A DNA stretch of 64,000 bases from Lepraria neglecta (taxonomy: Eukaryota > Ascomycota > Lecanoromycetes > Lecanorales > Stereocaulaceae): assembly GCA_033220425.1 (NCBI GenBank), contig CM065653.1:1674001-1738000 (forward strand), read 5' to 3'. A program made the translations under genes and the position numbers. The notes beneath the pieces are model-generated. The model did no database searches. It saw nothing but the letters and a program-made list of their open reading frames with translations, and was not told the DNA's origin. Shown piece by piece: positions 53,393 to 63,485 of this stretch. Each line of letters starts with the position of its first letter. Position 1 is the stretch's first letter.

Positions 53393-54519
53393 TAGCGAAG
53401 GGTGGATCGAAAATTACGTTTAGCATTACTAGCCCCTTAAATCAAGGGCTGGGATGTGGCCTGCGCTGAGCCGTTGAGGCAAGGACTTGGCCAGTACAGT
53501 AATAACTCATGACAGGAACCCGAACTGTACCTATGTTGTCCTCGGTGCTATCGCCATCGGCGGCGAGGATGAAGATCCGTGAGATGAGATCCAGTAAGGA
53601 AAGATGTCCGAAAAGACAGTGATGCCCGAGACATGGCTGTTAGATGCAACGATTGATAGTTGAATCCGGACGACTTGAACCGGAACCGGAATCGAAATAT
53701 CAACTATGAGTCCCAAACAGCAGTCAAAAATAATGGCTGAAGAAGACCAGCTCGCAGAATTATCACCAGTATTATCCTGCAGGCTGTAGGCATGATGCAT
53801 TACCTATTCAGGAGAAAGCAGACAGCCTTCTAAGCCCCAAGCCGATCCGGATAGCGGTCTGCCACCAGGTATTAGCAGATATCTGAGAAGAACAGGCTTT
53901 CGCCACCACAGAAGGGCCGGGGATTAGGGCCATACCTAGAAACTTTGCCGATGGGTACATGCAAGACTTCTTCTGATCTTTCTCAGGTCTCTGTTCGCTA
54001 TTGAGTCTTTATTTCTATTTTTATATATGACTGGACTTTGTTCGAGAGATTGATTGGTTGGTAAAACGCTACCCAAATCTAGTCATTTGATCCCAGCGAT
54101 TCTTGACTTCAAAATTGATTGATACTCGAATGCTAGAGAATATTCAAAACGAACACTCATCACTTTTGGCATTATGCAGACTTTAACACATAAATCGTAG
54201 CATTAGAATTTATTGACGCAGACCGACGATGCTCAGAATCAGAGAAGCTTAAGCAGCCACCATTGTCCTATCGCGGCATTCACTCTAGATTGCGTTCAAG
54301 GTCGTGGGAGTAAGAATCGACGGAAGGAAGAACATATTGCAAAGCTGGAATTCAAGAAATAGTCTCTCGGCAATAGATTGAACTCCTTTGTCTGAGCAGG
54401 CTTCACATATTGCATCGATCTGCAAACCCTGTCCACGTGGGCTATTTGATGTAGCCAGGTGAAGAAATAAATCCTCACGTCGTAAAGTGGTGGCACACAC
54501 TTCACCAGACCATCTCCCC

Positions 54520-54946
54520 TCACTCCTTCGGTGATGTCGGTGGCCCCGACGAAGTTCCATTTCCACCATTTCCATCCTGCACATCACGCATCAGCGATCT
54601 CAAATCCATTATTCACTGCGCAGAAACTGGGCAGACTTACACAAGTACCATTGTCCGCATCACAACCCGCGTTATCGCAAGTTTCATAGACGAACCAGCA
54701 TTCACCGTTGCACTCGAGCCAGTACAGATGGTTAGTCTCGACGATATTGATAAGATATCGAAGGAATCATTAATGTAAACAGCCGATGCTACGTACAAGT
54801 TGCGTCCCAAATTTGACGCATTTCCAATCGCCTGCTTGAGCCGGTTTGCATTTGGCCCATGGGAAGAGATCGAAGGGGCTGGATAGGACGGTGGCGATGG
54901 GCGTGAAGAGGATGAGGAGGATGAGGTTGTGGAAGGAAAGCTGCAT
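54520..54946 (-). CDS. Small secreted cysteine-rich protein (effector-like)
   Basis: Three exons, 54946-54797, 54736-54641 and 54576-54520, all phase 0, give 100 aa. The N-terminus MQLSFHNLILLILFTPIATV is a clear signal peptide with a likely cleavage near SSP. The mature chain has seven cysteines: two in exon 1 (WAKCK, WKCVK) and five in exon 2 (LECNGECW, ETCDNAGC, NGTC). It ends in a Gly/Asn/Ser/Pro tail. The donors (GTACGT, GTAAGT) and acceptors (TCGAG, TGCAG) are good and no frame is open across the introns. Small size, secretion, cysteine richness and position in gene-poor, repeat-bearing DNA fit candidate effectors or defence-type peptides. An odd cysteine count means one may be unpaired. 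No family is recognised and the function is unknown. Confidence 0.75.
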
Positions 54947-55739
54947 TGTGGGACTGGACTTTGGTGGTGTGAGATATCGTGTGAGTTAGTCCAATTGAAA
55001 GCGGGGCTTGAGGGAGTCTTTATACAAGGGTTGAGGGCTCGCGAGCTTGTGACGTGAAGCAGCCGGCAAACTGCCTGGTCGTGAGCATTTTCAGATCGAC
55101 CAGTCTTGTCGGTGAGCCCCGCGTATCACCATGCTTCGTCCATCACAATGACGCCTGAGGCTCTTTTAAGTATGGCAATCGTCAAGATGCTTAACGCTGC
55201 AGACTGTAGGGAAGTGCGCAGCATCAGCAGTGTGGTCGTAAGCATTGCCTTATCAGGCATCGCGTTGGCTCAATGAGTTGTTCTGCCTTACTGACCACTG
55301 AGACTTTTGAAACATGGTGGCCGACTTGGCGGCCTCCAACAGTTGTAGCTGTAGCGCTAGACACGAACTGGCAGAGCAGTCTTGCGATAGAAGAGTTTCG
55401 GGTGCTATAGTGAGAGCGGTCAGCCAAAAGACATGCGGAGAGATCACACTCGGACTGTGACATCGTGAAAAGGCGAGCATACGCCCCAAGGGCCAGAGGC
55501 TTGGGCCTAGAATGCGGGAACGATTGGTAGGACTCAGCCAATTCAGACATTTTGGAATGCTTTAGTACCCTAGAGCTGTGAATGTGTGAGTAACCTCTAT
55601 TCATGACATAGGCTCTAACTGTACAGTAATAAATGGCATATTAAATTGCAAAAGCACAATCCCAAATTCATAAATAGACCGTCATATTGTATGCCATACC
55701 GTGCTTAGAAGAGATTGAATGATAGGGTATATACAACGA
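54947..55739. other. Intergenic region, C2H2 member 3 / small secreted protein
   Basis: 793 bp containing the promoter of the secreted protein gene and the 3' end of C2H2 member 3. A minus-strand frame of 126 codons at 55224-55604 has no recognisable features and is not called. Confidence 0.45.
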
Positions 55740-58700
55740 TCAACGCTGGCTAAAATTGAAAGTATGCTGTTGTTGCTGCTGCCGAGCGTATAACGACGGG
55801 TCGCCAGCCCCTTGAGAATAATCTTGCGTCTGGCCCATCTGAGATTGTCCCGTCTGATTGTATTGCATCGGCATTTGGCCGCTCACGCTCATTCTTTGCT
55901 GTTGGGAGTATGAGGTCGACGAAGGGCTCATTTGCGACTGCTGTTGCGGGAAGGACGTGGGGGGTGTAGTGCCTGGAGGATATGCCGATGAGGGTGGGCT
56001 CATTCGTTGTTGTGGGAACGATGTTGGGGGCGTCGTTCGCTGGGGAGGGTATGAGGATGTTGGAGGGCTCATGCGTTGCTGCTGCTGTGCGTATTGGGCA
56101 GGTGTTGATGTTTGCTGAGGGAATGACGCTGGCATCGGATTGCCGAACTGATATCCAACACCCTGGATGGGGCTGGCAAATGTCTGCTGCTGCTGAGGCA
56201 CGTATTGGAATCCGTTGTTCTCGTCGTAGGGCGATGCTCGTGGCTGCGAGGTGGGTACGCTTGGGGCCTGTATACCGCCGTACAAATTCTCAGGACTGGT
56301 GGTCGGAGGATGAGAGAAGCCTCTGTCACTGTTGATAGGGTTGAATTGAGGCCCTGGAGATGCGCTATATGAGCCGTAGTTGGACATTGGGTTCTGGGCC
56401 AGAGGACTCTGGCGATTAGGAGCGTAGTTTGCAGCCAGATGCTGTGAATGTCCTGGCGGAGGGTATGTAGCCGGAGAGACTCGTTGGTAGTTCATAGCTT
56501 GTACTTGTTCCGGTGTTCCAAAGTAGCCTGACTGCGGTTGAGAAAGTGGAGAAAAAGCACCAGGGGCTAACTCGGCGCTGCTCCCATTTGGCACACCAAA
56601 GGGAGAGAGTGAGGACGATTGGCCTGTTGCCGAGCGAGAGAACGCGCTCTGCGGGATAGGAGAGAGGCTCGTATGTTGAGAGGCTAGGCGTTGCTCAATC
56701 GGGCTGATAATGGTGTCGGCAGTGACCTCTTTTTGCTTGACAACGCCCAAGACAGGCATGCTTATTTGCTCCATGTGCTTAGCGAGATGTACCGTAAGCT
56801 TCTTCCAGCTGTTGCAGACATTACCACAGAATTTGCAGGCTTCATCTTTGGGGTTCTTCGGCGTCTCATGCCTGCAGTCCTCGACCAGCTTCCACACTTG
56901 GTCTATCTCATCTGGCGAGTCATCGTTCTCTTCTGAGTGCTTTATCCGAGCCTTTTGGCTGGAGGGACCTCGTACAGCAGGTTTGCCATTCTTGGCGGTC
57001 TTGACTTTGGGCTCAGGAAGCTTGTGTTCTCGGACTAAATGCTGAACGAAGTTGTCTTTGCGGTAGCATTTATGAGAGCAGTCATTCATATTGCACATCC
57101 ACCACTCCAACTGTCGATGTCTCTCGTTCTCATGCCTGACCCAATCTGCCTTGCGTTTGAAAGACTTGGGCTCGGCACATGTAGCGAACGTGCAAGTGAA
57201 TGGTTGGACGTCCTCGTGAACATGCTTCGACCAATCCGAGGGTTTGTGGAACTTCTTGACTTTGAAGCATAGGGGGCATTCGAATTCCGCTGGCAAGCGT
57301 TTGACAGGAGGCATAGGCACGCCAGGTGGGAATTGTGCCGGAGTCACAATGCCTTCCGCCAATACGTTCACGTCTTCGTCCGATTGTCCAAGACCGGCAA
57401 CCGAAAAGCCCGTGTGGGAGAGCTCAGGTTCTCTGCTATTCGACTTAGATGGCAAATAAGTGGGCTCGCCTCCCGATGCTAAGCAGTGCTTTCCAAAAGG
57501 GCACTTGCCCTGGCTGAGAGCCTGAACATGCTTGATCTTGAAATCCATGAGCTTCTTGAAGCGTCGGAGCTGCTCTTGCGCAATCCTGTCGAACATGAAA
57601 GGTGGAAGTCTTGGGTTGAGTTGTCGAATGTTCACTTTGAATCCGTCAAGCGTAGGAACAATGGAGTCAGGTCGAATAGACAGATCCATCTTGACACCAT
57701 GATCTTCCATAGCATCATCGTCATCATCATCTTCAGGATCAACCAAACTGTTAAATGGCTCTTCATTCTTAGAGGGCGCAGCAAGCGTTGGCATTGGAGG
57801 CCCCCCTTGCTTAATCCATAAGTCGGCTATACCGAGATTCGTGGCACTCGTACTTTGTCTCAGAGGGCCAGCACCATTCAGATCGCTGCGGCTTCTACCG
57901 CGCTTAATCTTCTGCCATCCGGTAGGGGAGGATGCTGCAGTCGCGCTAAGTGATCCACCTGCACCAAGAGCACCAGTCTGGAATGCGATTGCAGCTACAG
58001 CGCTTCCAGTATTGATTCGGGGAGACTTAGGCCGCTTGCCCAAGCTTGACATTCTCCGTAGACCTGTAGGCGAAGCTTGTGGGACCCCCAAGCTGTCTTT
58101 GCGGCCTCGTTGGTCGGCGAGCGTTTGATCTGGCAACGATAGACGGCCAGGCTGCTGTGGAAACTTTGGACTCTGGACCTTCGGACTCTCACTCCCCTTC
58201 CTCAAATTGCTACCACTCCTCTTAGGAACTAGCCTTGCAGCAGCCTGTTGAAGCAAACTACCAAGACTCTCTTTCCTATCCTGGCCACTGATCTTGGAGT
58301 CAACCGAGACGCGGTGGAACAAACTCTCAAGATCAGATTCGCTGCTACGACGCCGACTGCCACACGTGGCCGCACGAGAAAGTGTCTCAATATCCCCAGC
58401 TCGCTCGTGAAAGCGCATGATAGCGTCATTGGCGGTAGCTGGCTGCAGTTTGATACCTGGATCCGAACTACCGTATAACGGATCCTGCCATAACTTGGCA
58501 CGGTATAGTGGTGGCTGGTTGGGTAGTTCGTAATAATTACCGGGATTGGCCTCGCCAGGAATCTCATTGGCAGGTTCTCCGGTCACAGTCGGTAATGGTT
58601 CTTCGTCAATACTAGCTCCCTCGTTCTCGTCGTCATCCATCTCCTCGTCGCCGCTTTCCTCGTTGATGAGTACGCCGGGACCTGGTATATGCGAGTCTAT

Positions 58701-60023
58701 CGTCGTAGTTTGGAAGGTTACGAGGTTGGCGAAGGACAGACTTTGAGCTCCAGCGCTCCTGGCTCTGACCCGTCTGCTTATAGACGATGGTTTCTGGGGA
58801 ATGGCATCAACCCCGTCGTCGCTTGGTTCACTACGCTCAAGCCATTCCTCCACGTCTAATTTCTTTAAAGCTAGTTGAGCATGGTCTTCTTGCTCCTTGA
58901 AATTTGGGACTTCAGTATCGTTGACTAGAAGCCTCGCTTCAGGATCGAGGCCAATTCTGGGGCCCCCTTGACCTGACGCACCGCTGAAGTAGTCATTCCT
59001 ACCATCATCCTCATCCGATTCATCTTCTTCATGTACAGCGAGGTGCGACGAGTGGCTTCCCGACCGGCTACGCTTGCCTGTACTTCGAGGTGCCAACCCT
59101 GCGCCCCTGGCGGGAGAATCTCCTCGGCTATAACTCTCAAGACGTATGACAGGACTTGCGGCGCGGGCAATGTTGGGTGGGGGTGCAACTGCATTTGAAG
59201 GAATGTCGAGGCTTGGATTTTTTGAGCTATCCGTCTCAGTGGGCGTTATCTGGGTTGGTGGTGCGAGCAATGGGTCCATGTTCCCCTGAGCGACGTGGTG
59301 CAGCATTGGCGCAGCGAACGGTGGAGCACTCTCGCTCTTGACCAGGGTTGGTGGCCCCCGTGGACTGTTGGTGCCCTGCCGTGATGCTCGGTCTCCTGGG
59401 TCTGTCGCGACTGGGCTCATGAGATGTGAATCAAGTGTCGCGGTACCACTTGAATGACGAGCCCAATTCCCCTCCTCGTGAGGACTGTGGGTTTCAGCGC
59501 AGGGTTGCGGAGGCTGATTGTTCTGGAACGAAGCCTGCTCATTCGACTCGAAGTTCTGGTTCAGATCGGACAGTATGCCAAAGCTGTCTTCTAAGTAGAA
59601 CGCATTTTCACCATAGTCTGAAGTTGTGGTATTCTCGCTGGTCCCACTATAGCCATTGTCTGACATGTAGGCATTCGGGCTCAGGAAATCGTACGTGTCA
59701 CTGGTAGCCTCGTGCTCCCCGTCGGGATGTAAGGTGTGGAAGGCATTGCTCGAAGCGGTATGTGGCGGTGGTTGTGGGTGGTTGTGGCTGTCAGAAGAGG
59801 AAACAGATTTCTGCAGGTCGCCCTGACTCGTGTTCGTGGGGTGAGGAGGGGTCGGTGAATGATAGGATCGGTTGGCAGGCAAGTGGTCGTAGCTCTCTAT
59901 AGGCACGAGCTGCTCTTCGCTAGGGGACGAAGGGAAGAAGGGATCGTATGAGGTCTGTTCGTTGAAGCCGATAGGGTAAGAACGTTGCCCAGCGGGTGAA
60001 GGCGTTGAATGAACGGTTGACAT
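55740..60023 (-). CDS. Large C2H2 zinc finger protein, member 3
   Basis: A single uninterrupted frame of 1427 aa. The first 900 residues are Ser/Pro/Asp-rich and disordered, with acidic patches (DEEDESDEDDGRNDY-like and ESGDEEMDDDENEG). Zinc fingers occupy about residues 905-1010: FECPLCFKVKKFHKPSDWSK with HVHED, CTFATCAEPKSFKRKADWVRH, and MCNMNDCSHKCYRKDNFVQH with LVREH. A further finger at about 1058 is CKFCGNVCNSWKKLTVHLAKH. The last 250 residues are Gln/Pro/Ser-rich, ending in a poly-Gln HTFNFSQR tail, typical of an activation or prion-like domain. The K(A/N)DWVRHE-type finger relates it to members 1 and 2, though it is more distant. It is probably a nuclear transcription regulator; targets are unknown. 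Confidence 0.9.
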   Translation of the reverse strand: MSTVHSTPSPAGQRSYPIGFNEQTSYDPFFPSSPSEEQLVPIESYDHLPANRSYHSPTPPHPTNTSQGDLQKSVSSSDSHNHPQPPPHTASSNAFHTLHPDGEHEATSDTYDFLSPNAYMSDNGYSGTSENTTTSDYGENAFYLEDSFGILSDLNQNFESNEQASFQNNQPPQPCAETHSPHEEGNWARHSSGTATLDSHLMSPVATDPGDRASRQGTNSPRGPPTLVKSESAPPFAAPMLHHVAQGNMDPLLAPPTQITPTETDSSKNPSLDIPSNAVAPPPNIARAASPVIRLESYSRGDSPARGAGLAPRSTGKRSRSGSHSSHLAVHEEDESDEDDGRNDYFSGASGQGGPRIGLDPEARLLVNDTEVPNFKEQEDHAQLALKKLDVEEWLERSEPSDDGVDAIPQKPSSISRRVRARSAGAQSLSFANLVTFQTTTIDSHIPGPGVLINEESGDEEMDDDENEGASIDEEPLPTVTGEPANEIPGEANPGNYYELPNQPPLYRAKLWQDPLYGSSDPGIKLQPATANDAIMRFHERAGDIETLSRAATCGSRRRSSESDLESLFHRVSVDSKISGQDRKESLGSLLQQAAARLVPKRSGSNLRKGSESPKVQSPKFPQQPGRLSLPDQTLADQRGRKDSLGVPQASPTGLRRMSSLGKRPKSPRINTGSAVAAIAFQTGALGAGGSLSATAASSPTGWQKIKRGRSRSDLNGAGPLRQSTSATNLGIADLWIKQGGPPMPTLAAPSKNEEPFNSLVDPEDDDDDDAMEDHGVKMDLSIRPDSIVPTLDGFKVNIRQLNPRLPPFMFDRIAQEQLRRFKKLMDFKIKHVQALSQGKCPFGKHCLASGGEPTYLPSKSNSREPELSHTGFSVAGLGQSDEDVNVLAEGIVTPAQFPPGVPMPPVKRLPAEFECPLCFKVKKFHKPSDWSKHVHEDVQPFTCTFATCAEPKSFKRKADWVRHENERHRQLEWWMCNMNDCSHKCYRKDNFVQHLVREHKLPEPKVKTAKNGKPAVRGPSSQKARIKHSEENDDSPDEIDQVWKLVEDCRHETPKNPKDEACKFCGNVCNSWKKLTVHLAKHMEQISMPVLGVVKQKEVTADTIISPIEQRLASQHTSLSPIPQSAFSRSATGQSSSLSPFGVPNGSSAELAPGAFSPLSQPQSGYFGTPEQVQAMNYQRVSPATYPPPGHSQHLAANYAPNRQSPLAQNPMSNYGSYSASPGPQFNPINSDRGFSHPPTTSPENLYGGIQAPSVPTSQPRASPYDENNGFQYVPQQQQTFASPIQGVGYQFGNPMPASFPQQTSTPAQYAQQQQRMSPPTSSYPPQRTTPPTSFPQQRMSPPSSAYPPGTTPPTSFPQQQSQMSPSSTSYSQQQRMSVSGQMPMQYNQTGQSQMGQTQDYSQGAGDPSLYARQQQQQHTFNFSQR

Positions 60024-61472
60024 AATTGCTCAATGGTATGCCGATTAATATGGGCCTCAGTGGAAACCTTTTTTCGGTAGACTTTTGGGAGCAAACGTCC
60101 GCCACCAAACGAGGGTCCGGTTGGTGGGTTGAAGCGCGATACGATTGTCATCTATCAGGTTGTTGATCTTGACCGCATCTCGTGAAGAATGGCATGCGCT
60201 TTGGTGAGTAGTTGAACGAAGGACGGTATTAGAAGCGCCACAAGAAGCGCACAAGGCTGATTGATGGAGAGTGTCCAGGTGCAAGTCTGGCAGCAGAGCA
60301 GGACTTGATACAACCAACAGATCGTAGTGACCTAACAAGTCAGTGCAATGATGAAAGCGATTAGTCAAGTGTCAGGTACACATCTGCGAACCCTCGAGTA
60401 TCACTCTAGCGGGGTCCGCCGCTAAGGCTATTATACGCCGCAACCCCCTGCCTAAGAATTTTCCGACGCTCGGTCGACTAGAAAAGAGAGCATGAGGAAT
60501 TGTAAATGGTGTGTTCTTTGGGTTCCTTGCGCGTGTCGCAATAATCATCGATGATCTTTTGTCTCGGTTTTAAACTTTGGGCAATGCTTGTATTCAAGGC
60601 GCTGGAAAGTCGCCGTCCTATGGCTAAGTGGGGGGCTGAGGCTCTTGCACAGGCAGACCAGAGCAGCGAGGCTCAGCGTTTATCGCTCAAAGTCGTTTAG
60701 GGCTCTCTCGCGTAGGGCAAGGGCCAGCTCAGGGCAGACTGCAAAATCAGCCTACTACATACATCATATCTGGCCATATCTGGCCATAACTGGAAAATGT
60801 GAAACTATAAGTCCAACTCGAGTAACAGTGCAGTACTTTGAGACAGACTCGGCTCCGTTGGAAAAACTCAAGAAGTTACGTTTGACGTTACGTTCTTTTA
60901 AACGCAAAATAAGACAGAGCCACCACATGTTGACAGGCCATGGTTATGTATGTCGCAGAGTCGTTTCAGAGTGTATGAGTTAATTATTGGGTTCAATGCT
61001 TCAATGATCTCCGCCTAAATTCTCCGAGCTATATAATGACGACTCGGTCCACTCGGGAGCCAGGACCGTGCTCACGCGCCAACAGTATGCAGGAACAGGT
61101 AATGATGGGCGATTAACGAGAAGCCCATCCCGTCATCAATGATTATCCCTCTCCGCACTTGGGGGCGGTAGCGGCATTTTATATCATGTCCGTGCTGTTT
61201 CTGTATGTCTCGCTCCAGTATCTCTTCCATCTCCGCTTCTGCTCTCGTATCCTCAGGTGTTGTGATGGATCAACGGCTATATGGTGCTCGTATTTTTGCT
61301 AGCCAGGGTCAGTTTACGCATGGCTCTGTAAGGGCATTGATCTGGGTGGTCGATCCTCCTTGTTTTCATGTGCTCAATAACCCTCAATATGAACGGCTGC
61401 ATCGTTCCTGTCTTTGATGCTTAAAATCGAGTGGTGCATATAGCCATGGGCCATGGCTTGGCAAAATAAGCG
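60024..61472. other. Intergenic region between C2H2 member 3 and coiled-coil gene
   Basis: About 1.45 kb with no supported gene. It contains the promoter and leader of C2H2 member 3 and a short ATATCTGGCC duplication (60765-60793). A 131-codon plus frame at 60588-60983 has unlikely composition. Confidence 0.45.
60765..60793. repeat. Tandem ATATCTGGCC repeat
   Basis: Two perfect tandem decamers followed by a diverged third (ATAACTGG). A short simple repeat. Confidence 0.75.
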
Positions 61473-63485
61473 TTATTTGCCTTTGACATCGATGGTATCC
61501 GCAAATGCCTCTGTCAACTTCTGCAGCTTATTGTTCTGCTCATTCAGCGTCCTAGCCGTAGTTTTGAAGTCTGCAGTCGCTTTCTGGATCCTGAATTTAT
61601 CAGTATCCCAACCAGCTCTCAACGTCTCAATCTCTCTTTGCAACCTGAGGACGATGTCCTCCTGCTCAGTCCTGTTCTGCATCTGCGAGTATTGTCGCAA
61701 GATGTCGTCCTTTTCGCGCTGGAATCTGGCCGTGAGGGCTTTTTGCTGCTCTTCCGACGCCTTCTGCAGCATCGAGCACTCCTCGTCGAATCTGCGCCTC
61801 ATTGCATCACGCTCCTTCTCCCAACCTTCTCTGGCCTGCAAGCAAGAGCGCCTCTCTTCGTCAACCACTTTCTGCTTTGCTTCTAGCGTGTTATCCAGAT
61901 CCCTTTGAGCTTTAGTCTGTCTGTCTTCGAGCTCACGCCTCTGCTTCGTCCAATTGTTTTCCAGGTGTTGCATTTCCTCTTCGTGAGCCCTATTTGTCTC
62001 AGCGAGTCGATACACAAACGTAGCTTCTGTCTTTCGCATTTGTGCCTGTAGCTGTTCGTGCATCGCTCGCTGATTCGTCCTGTGTTCCGCTACCAACTTG
62101 TCCATTTCGTGAGAGAACCCTTTATTCAGCGCGGTCTTGTCCTCGGAGTGTCTCTTTTCTGCTTGCTTCTGCTCTGCACGCAAGCTCTCATTCGTTACCT
62201 GTAATGCGTCGCTGTGCTTCATCTCTACCGTCAACCTATCTTGCACGTCCTTACATCGCTTGTCCATGGTGCTAACCTCATGCTTTAGTTCATTAGTCTC
62301 AGCCGAGTGCTTGTTCAGGATAGATTCGAGGTCTTTCTCCAGCTGCGTAATCCGGGCACCTTGCTTTCGCTGATCGGCGACTCTCTGTGCTTCCATTTTA
62401 CGAATGTGGACTTCCTTGGCTTCCAGCAGACCGCACATGTCTTGGTACGAGTCCAAGAGAGTATGAAGATCGGGCATAGCGCAGTGGACACGATGGAGTA
62501 ATGCCATTGGGTTGTTGTCCTGTGCTCTGGGTTCAATGGCGGGAGGGTATTGCAAAAGCTGCGGTGGGGCCTGCCCTTGTGGGGCAGGGGGCCCATAGTC
62601 TGGATAGTAGAAGAGTCCTTGAGGTGGGATGTTTGGTGGGATGTTCGGTGGGCTCACAGATGGACCAGCTATTGGAGGCATATGAGCATATGTGAATTGA
62701 GGAGGAAGGCCCTGTTGGCCGGGAGGCGCCATTCCGTATGGGGGTGGTTGAACAGGAGCTGGAGTGCTGAAACTACTTGGTGGATCTAGCAATTCAGGTT
62801 GCTTGGTTTCCCGGTGATGAGGCTGCTTGTGCGGCTGATCCTGTTTGAGAGATGGTGGGGGACCTGTCCTGGAAGATGATCGACTCAAGGCGGTCTTGGT
62901 AGATTCAGCAGATGACTTTCGAACTGGTTTTGGTGTGGTGTTGTCTGAGACGGGAGGCTGAATAAGAGCTTTGGGACGGCTCTCCTTCATCTCACACTGC
63001 TCCTTCGTCTTCTCGGGTTTCGGTGTGAGTTGGGAGTCATTGGACATGGTTGGAAGGTCATCATCATCAGACTCAAGGAACGCTTGCATGTTAATAGGAA
63101 CACGTGCCAGGGTTGGTGATGTCACCGCAGTCGAGGTCGACACGTTGGAGATCGTTCGAAGCAAGGGTGAGCTTGATGTCGACGGCGAGTTTGGGTCTGA
63201 CTCTGGCAACTTAGGAAGTTGGTCCAGACTAGCGCTCGACGAAGTGTGTTCCAAGTGTTGCTTGGGCTCCTGAAGCTGCTGTGAAGAACATTCTGTTGGT
63301 AAAGGTGTTCGACTGCTTGAATCTGAAGAATCTCGATGCCTCCTACTACTGCTGCTTGAAATAATGCTCCGATTGTCTGAATCTTTACTCCTAGGTTTGA
63401 CGCGAGCAATGCGGCCGTGCTTGTCGTAGTCCAGTCCTCCAGGCATGATGGTGGTCTGCGTCAGGTCAACAACGAATTTCAACAT
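61473..63485 (-). CDS. Coiled-coil protein of unknown function
   Basis: A single frame of up to 670 aa. The first ATG is at 63485, but the next at 63446 gives MPGGLDYDKHGRIARVKPRS, which looks like a natural N-terminus and may be the true start (657 aa). Residues 20-310 are Ser/Pro/Gln-rich and disordered (PPFGMAPPGQQG-like runs). A short conserved-looking helix follows (ALLHRVHCAMPDLHTLLDSY, about 325-345). From about residue 350 to the end is one long coiled coil rich in Glu, Lys, Arg and Gln (for example AEHRTNQRAMHEQLQAQMRK). Such a layout suits a cytoskeletal, septal or vesicle-tethering scaffold, but I do not recognise the family. Confidence 0.8.
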   Translation of the reverse strand: MLKFVVDLTQTTIMPGGLDYDKHGRIARVKPRSKDSDNRSIISSSSSRRHRDSSDSSSRTPLPTECSSQQLQEPKQHLEHTSSSASLDQLPKLPESDPNSPSTSSSPLLRTISNVSTSTAVTSPTLARVPINMQAFLESDDDDLPTMSNDSQLTPKPEKTKEQCEMKESRPKALIQPPVSDNTTPKPVRKSSAESTKTALSRSSSRTGPPPSLKQDQPHKQPHHRETKQPELLDPPSSFSTPAPVQPPPYGMAPPGQQGLPPQFTYAHMPPIAGPSVSPPNIPPNIPPQGLFYYPDYGPPAPQGQAPPQLLQYPPAIEPRAQDNNPMALLHRVHCAMPDLHTLLDSYQDMCGLLEAKEVHIRKMEAQRVADQRKQGARITQLEKDLESILNKHSAETNELKHEVSTMDKRCKDVQDRLTVEMKHSDALQVTNESLRAEQKQAEKRHSEDKTALNKGFSHEMDKLVAEHRTNQRAMHEQLQAQMRKTEATFVYRLAETNRAHEEEMQHLENNWTKQRRELEDRQTKAQRDLDNTLEAKQKVVDEERRSCLQAREGWEKERDAMRRRFDEECSMLQKASEEQQKALTARFQREKDDILRQYSQMQNRTEQEDIVLRLQREIETLRAGWDTDKFRIQKATADFKTTARTLNEQNNKLQKLTEAFADTIDVKGK

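Larger units (their letters stand above)
49576..54519. other. Gene-poor, repeat-bearing region
   Basis: About 4.9 kb without a firm gene. It holds a degenerate 65-bp tandem array (51145-51450), repeat copy C (52603-52920), a short TTAGGG-like stretch and GCTTCGC units (53271-53392). Protein-like short frames occur on the minus strand between 51560 and 52460, but none matches a family I know and no coherent exon chain could be built. The composition is AT-richer than the gene-dense parts. It looks like decayed accessory DNA. Confidence 0.5.

Noticed and set aside
55224-55604. 126-codon minus frame as a gene
   Set aside because: No signal peptide, domain or codon bias; overlaps the likely 3' region of the large C2H2 gene.
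60588-60983. 131-codon plus frame as a gene
   Set aside because: Arg/Ser-heavy low-quality translation and it spans a simple repeat.
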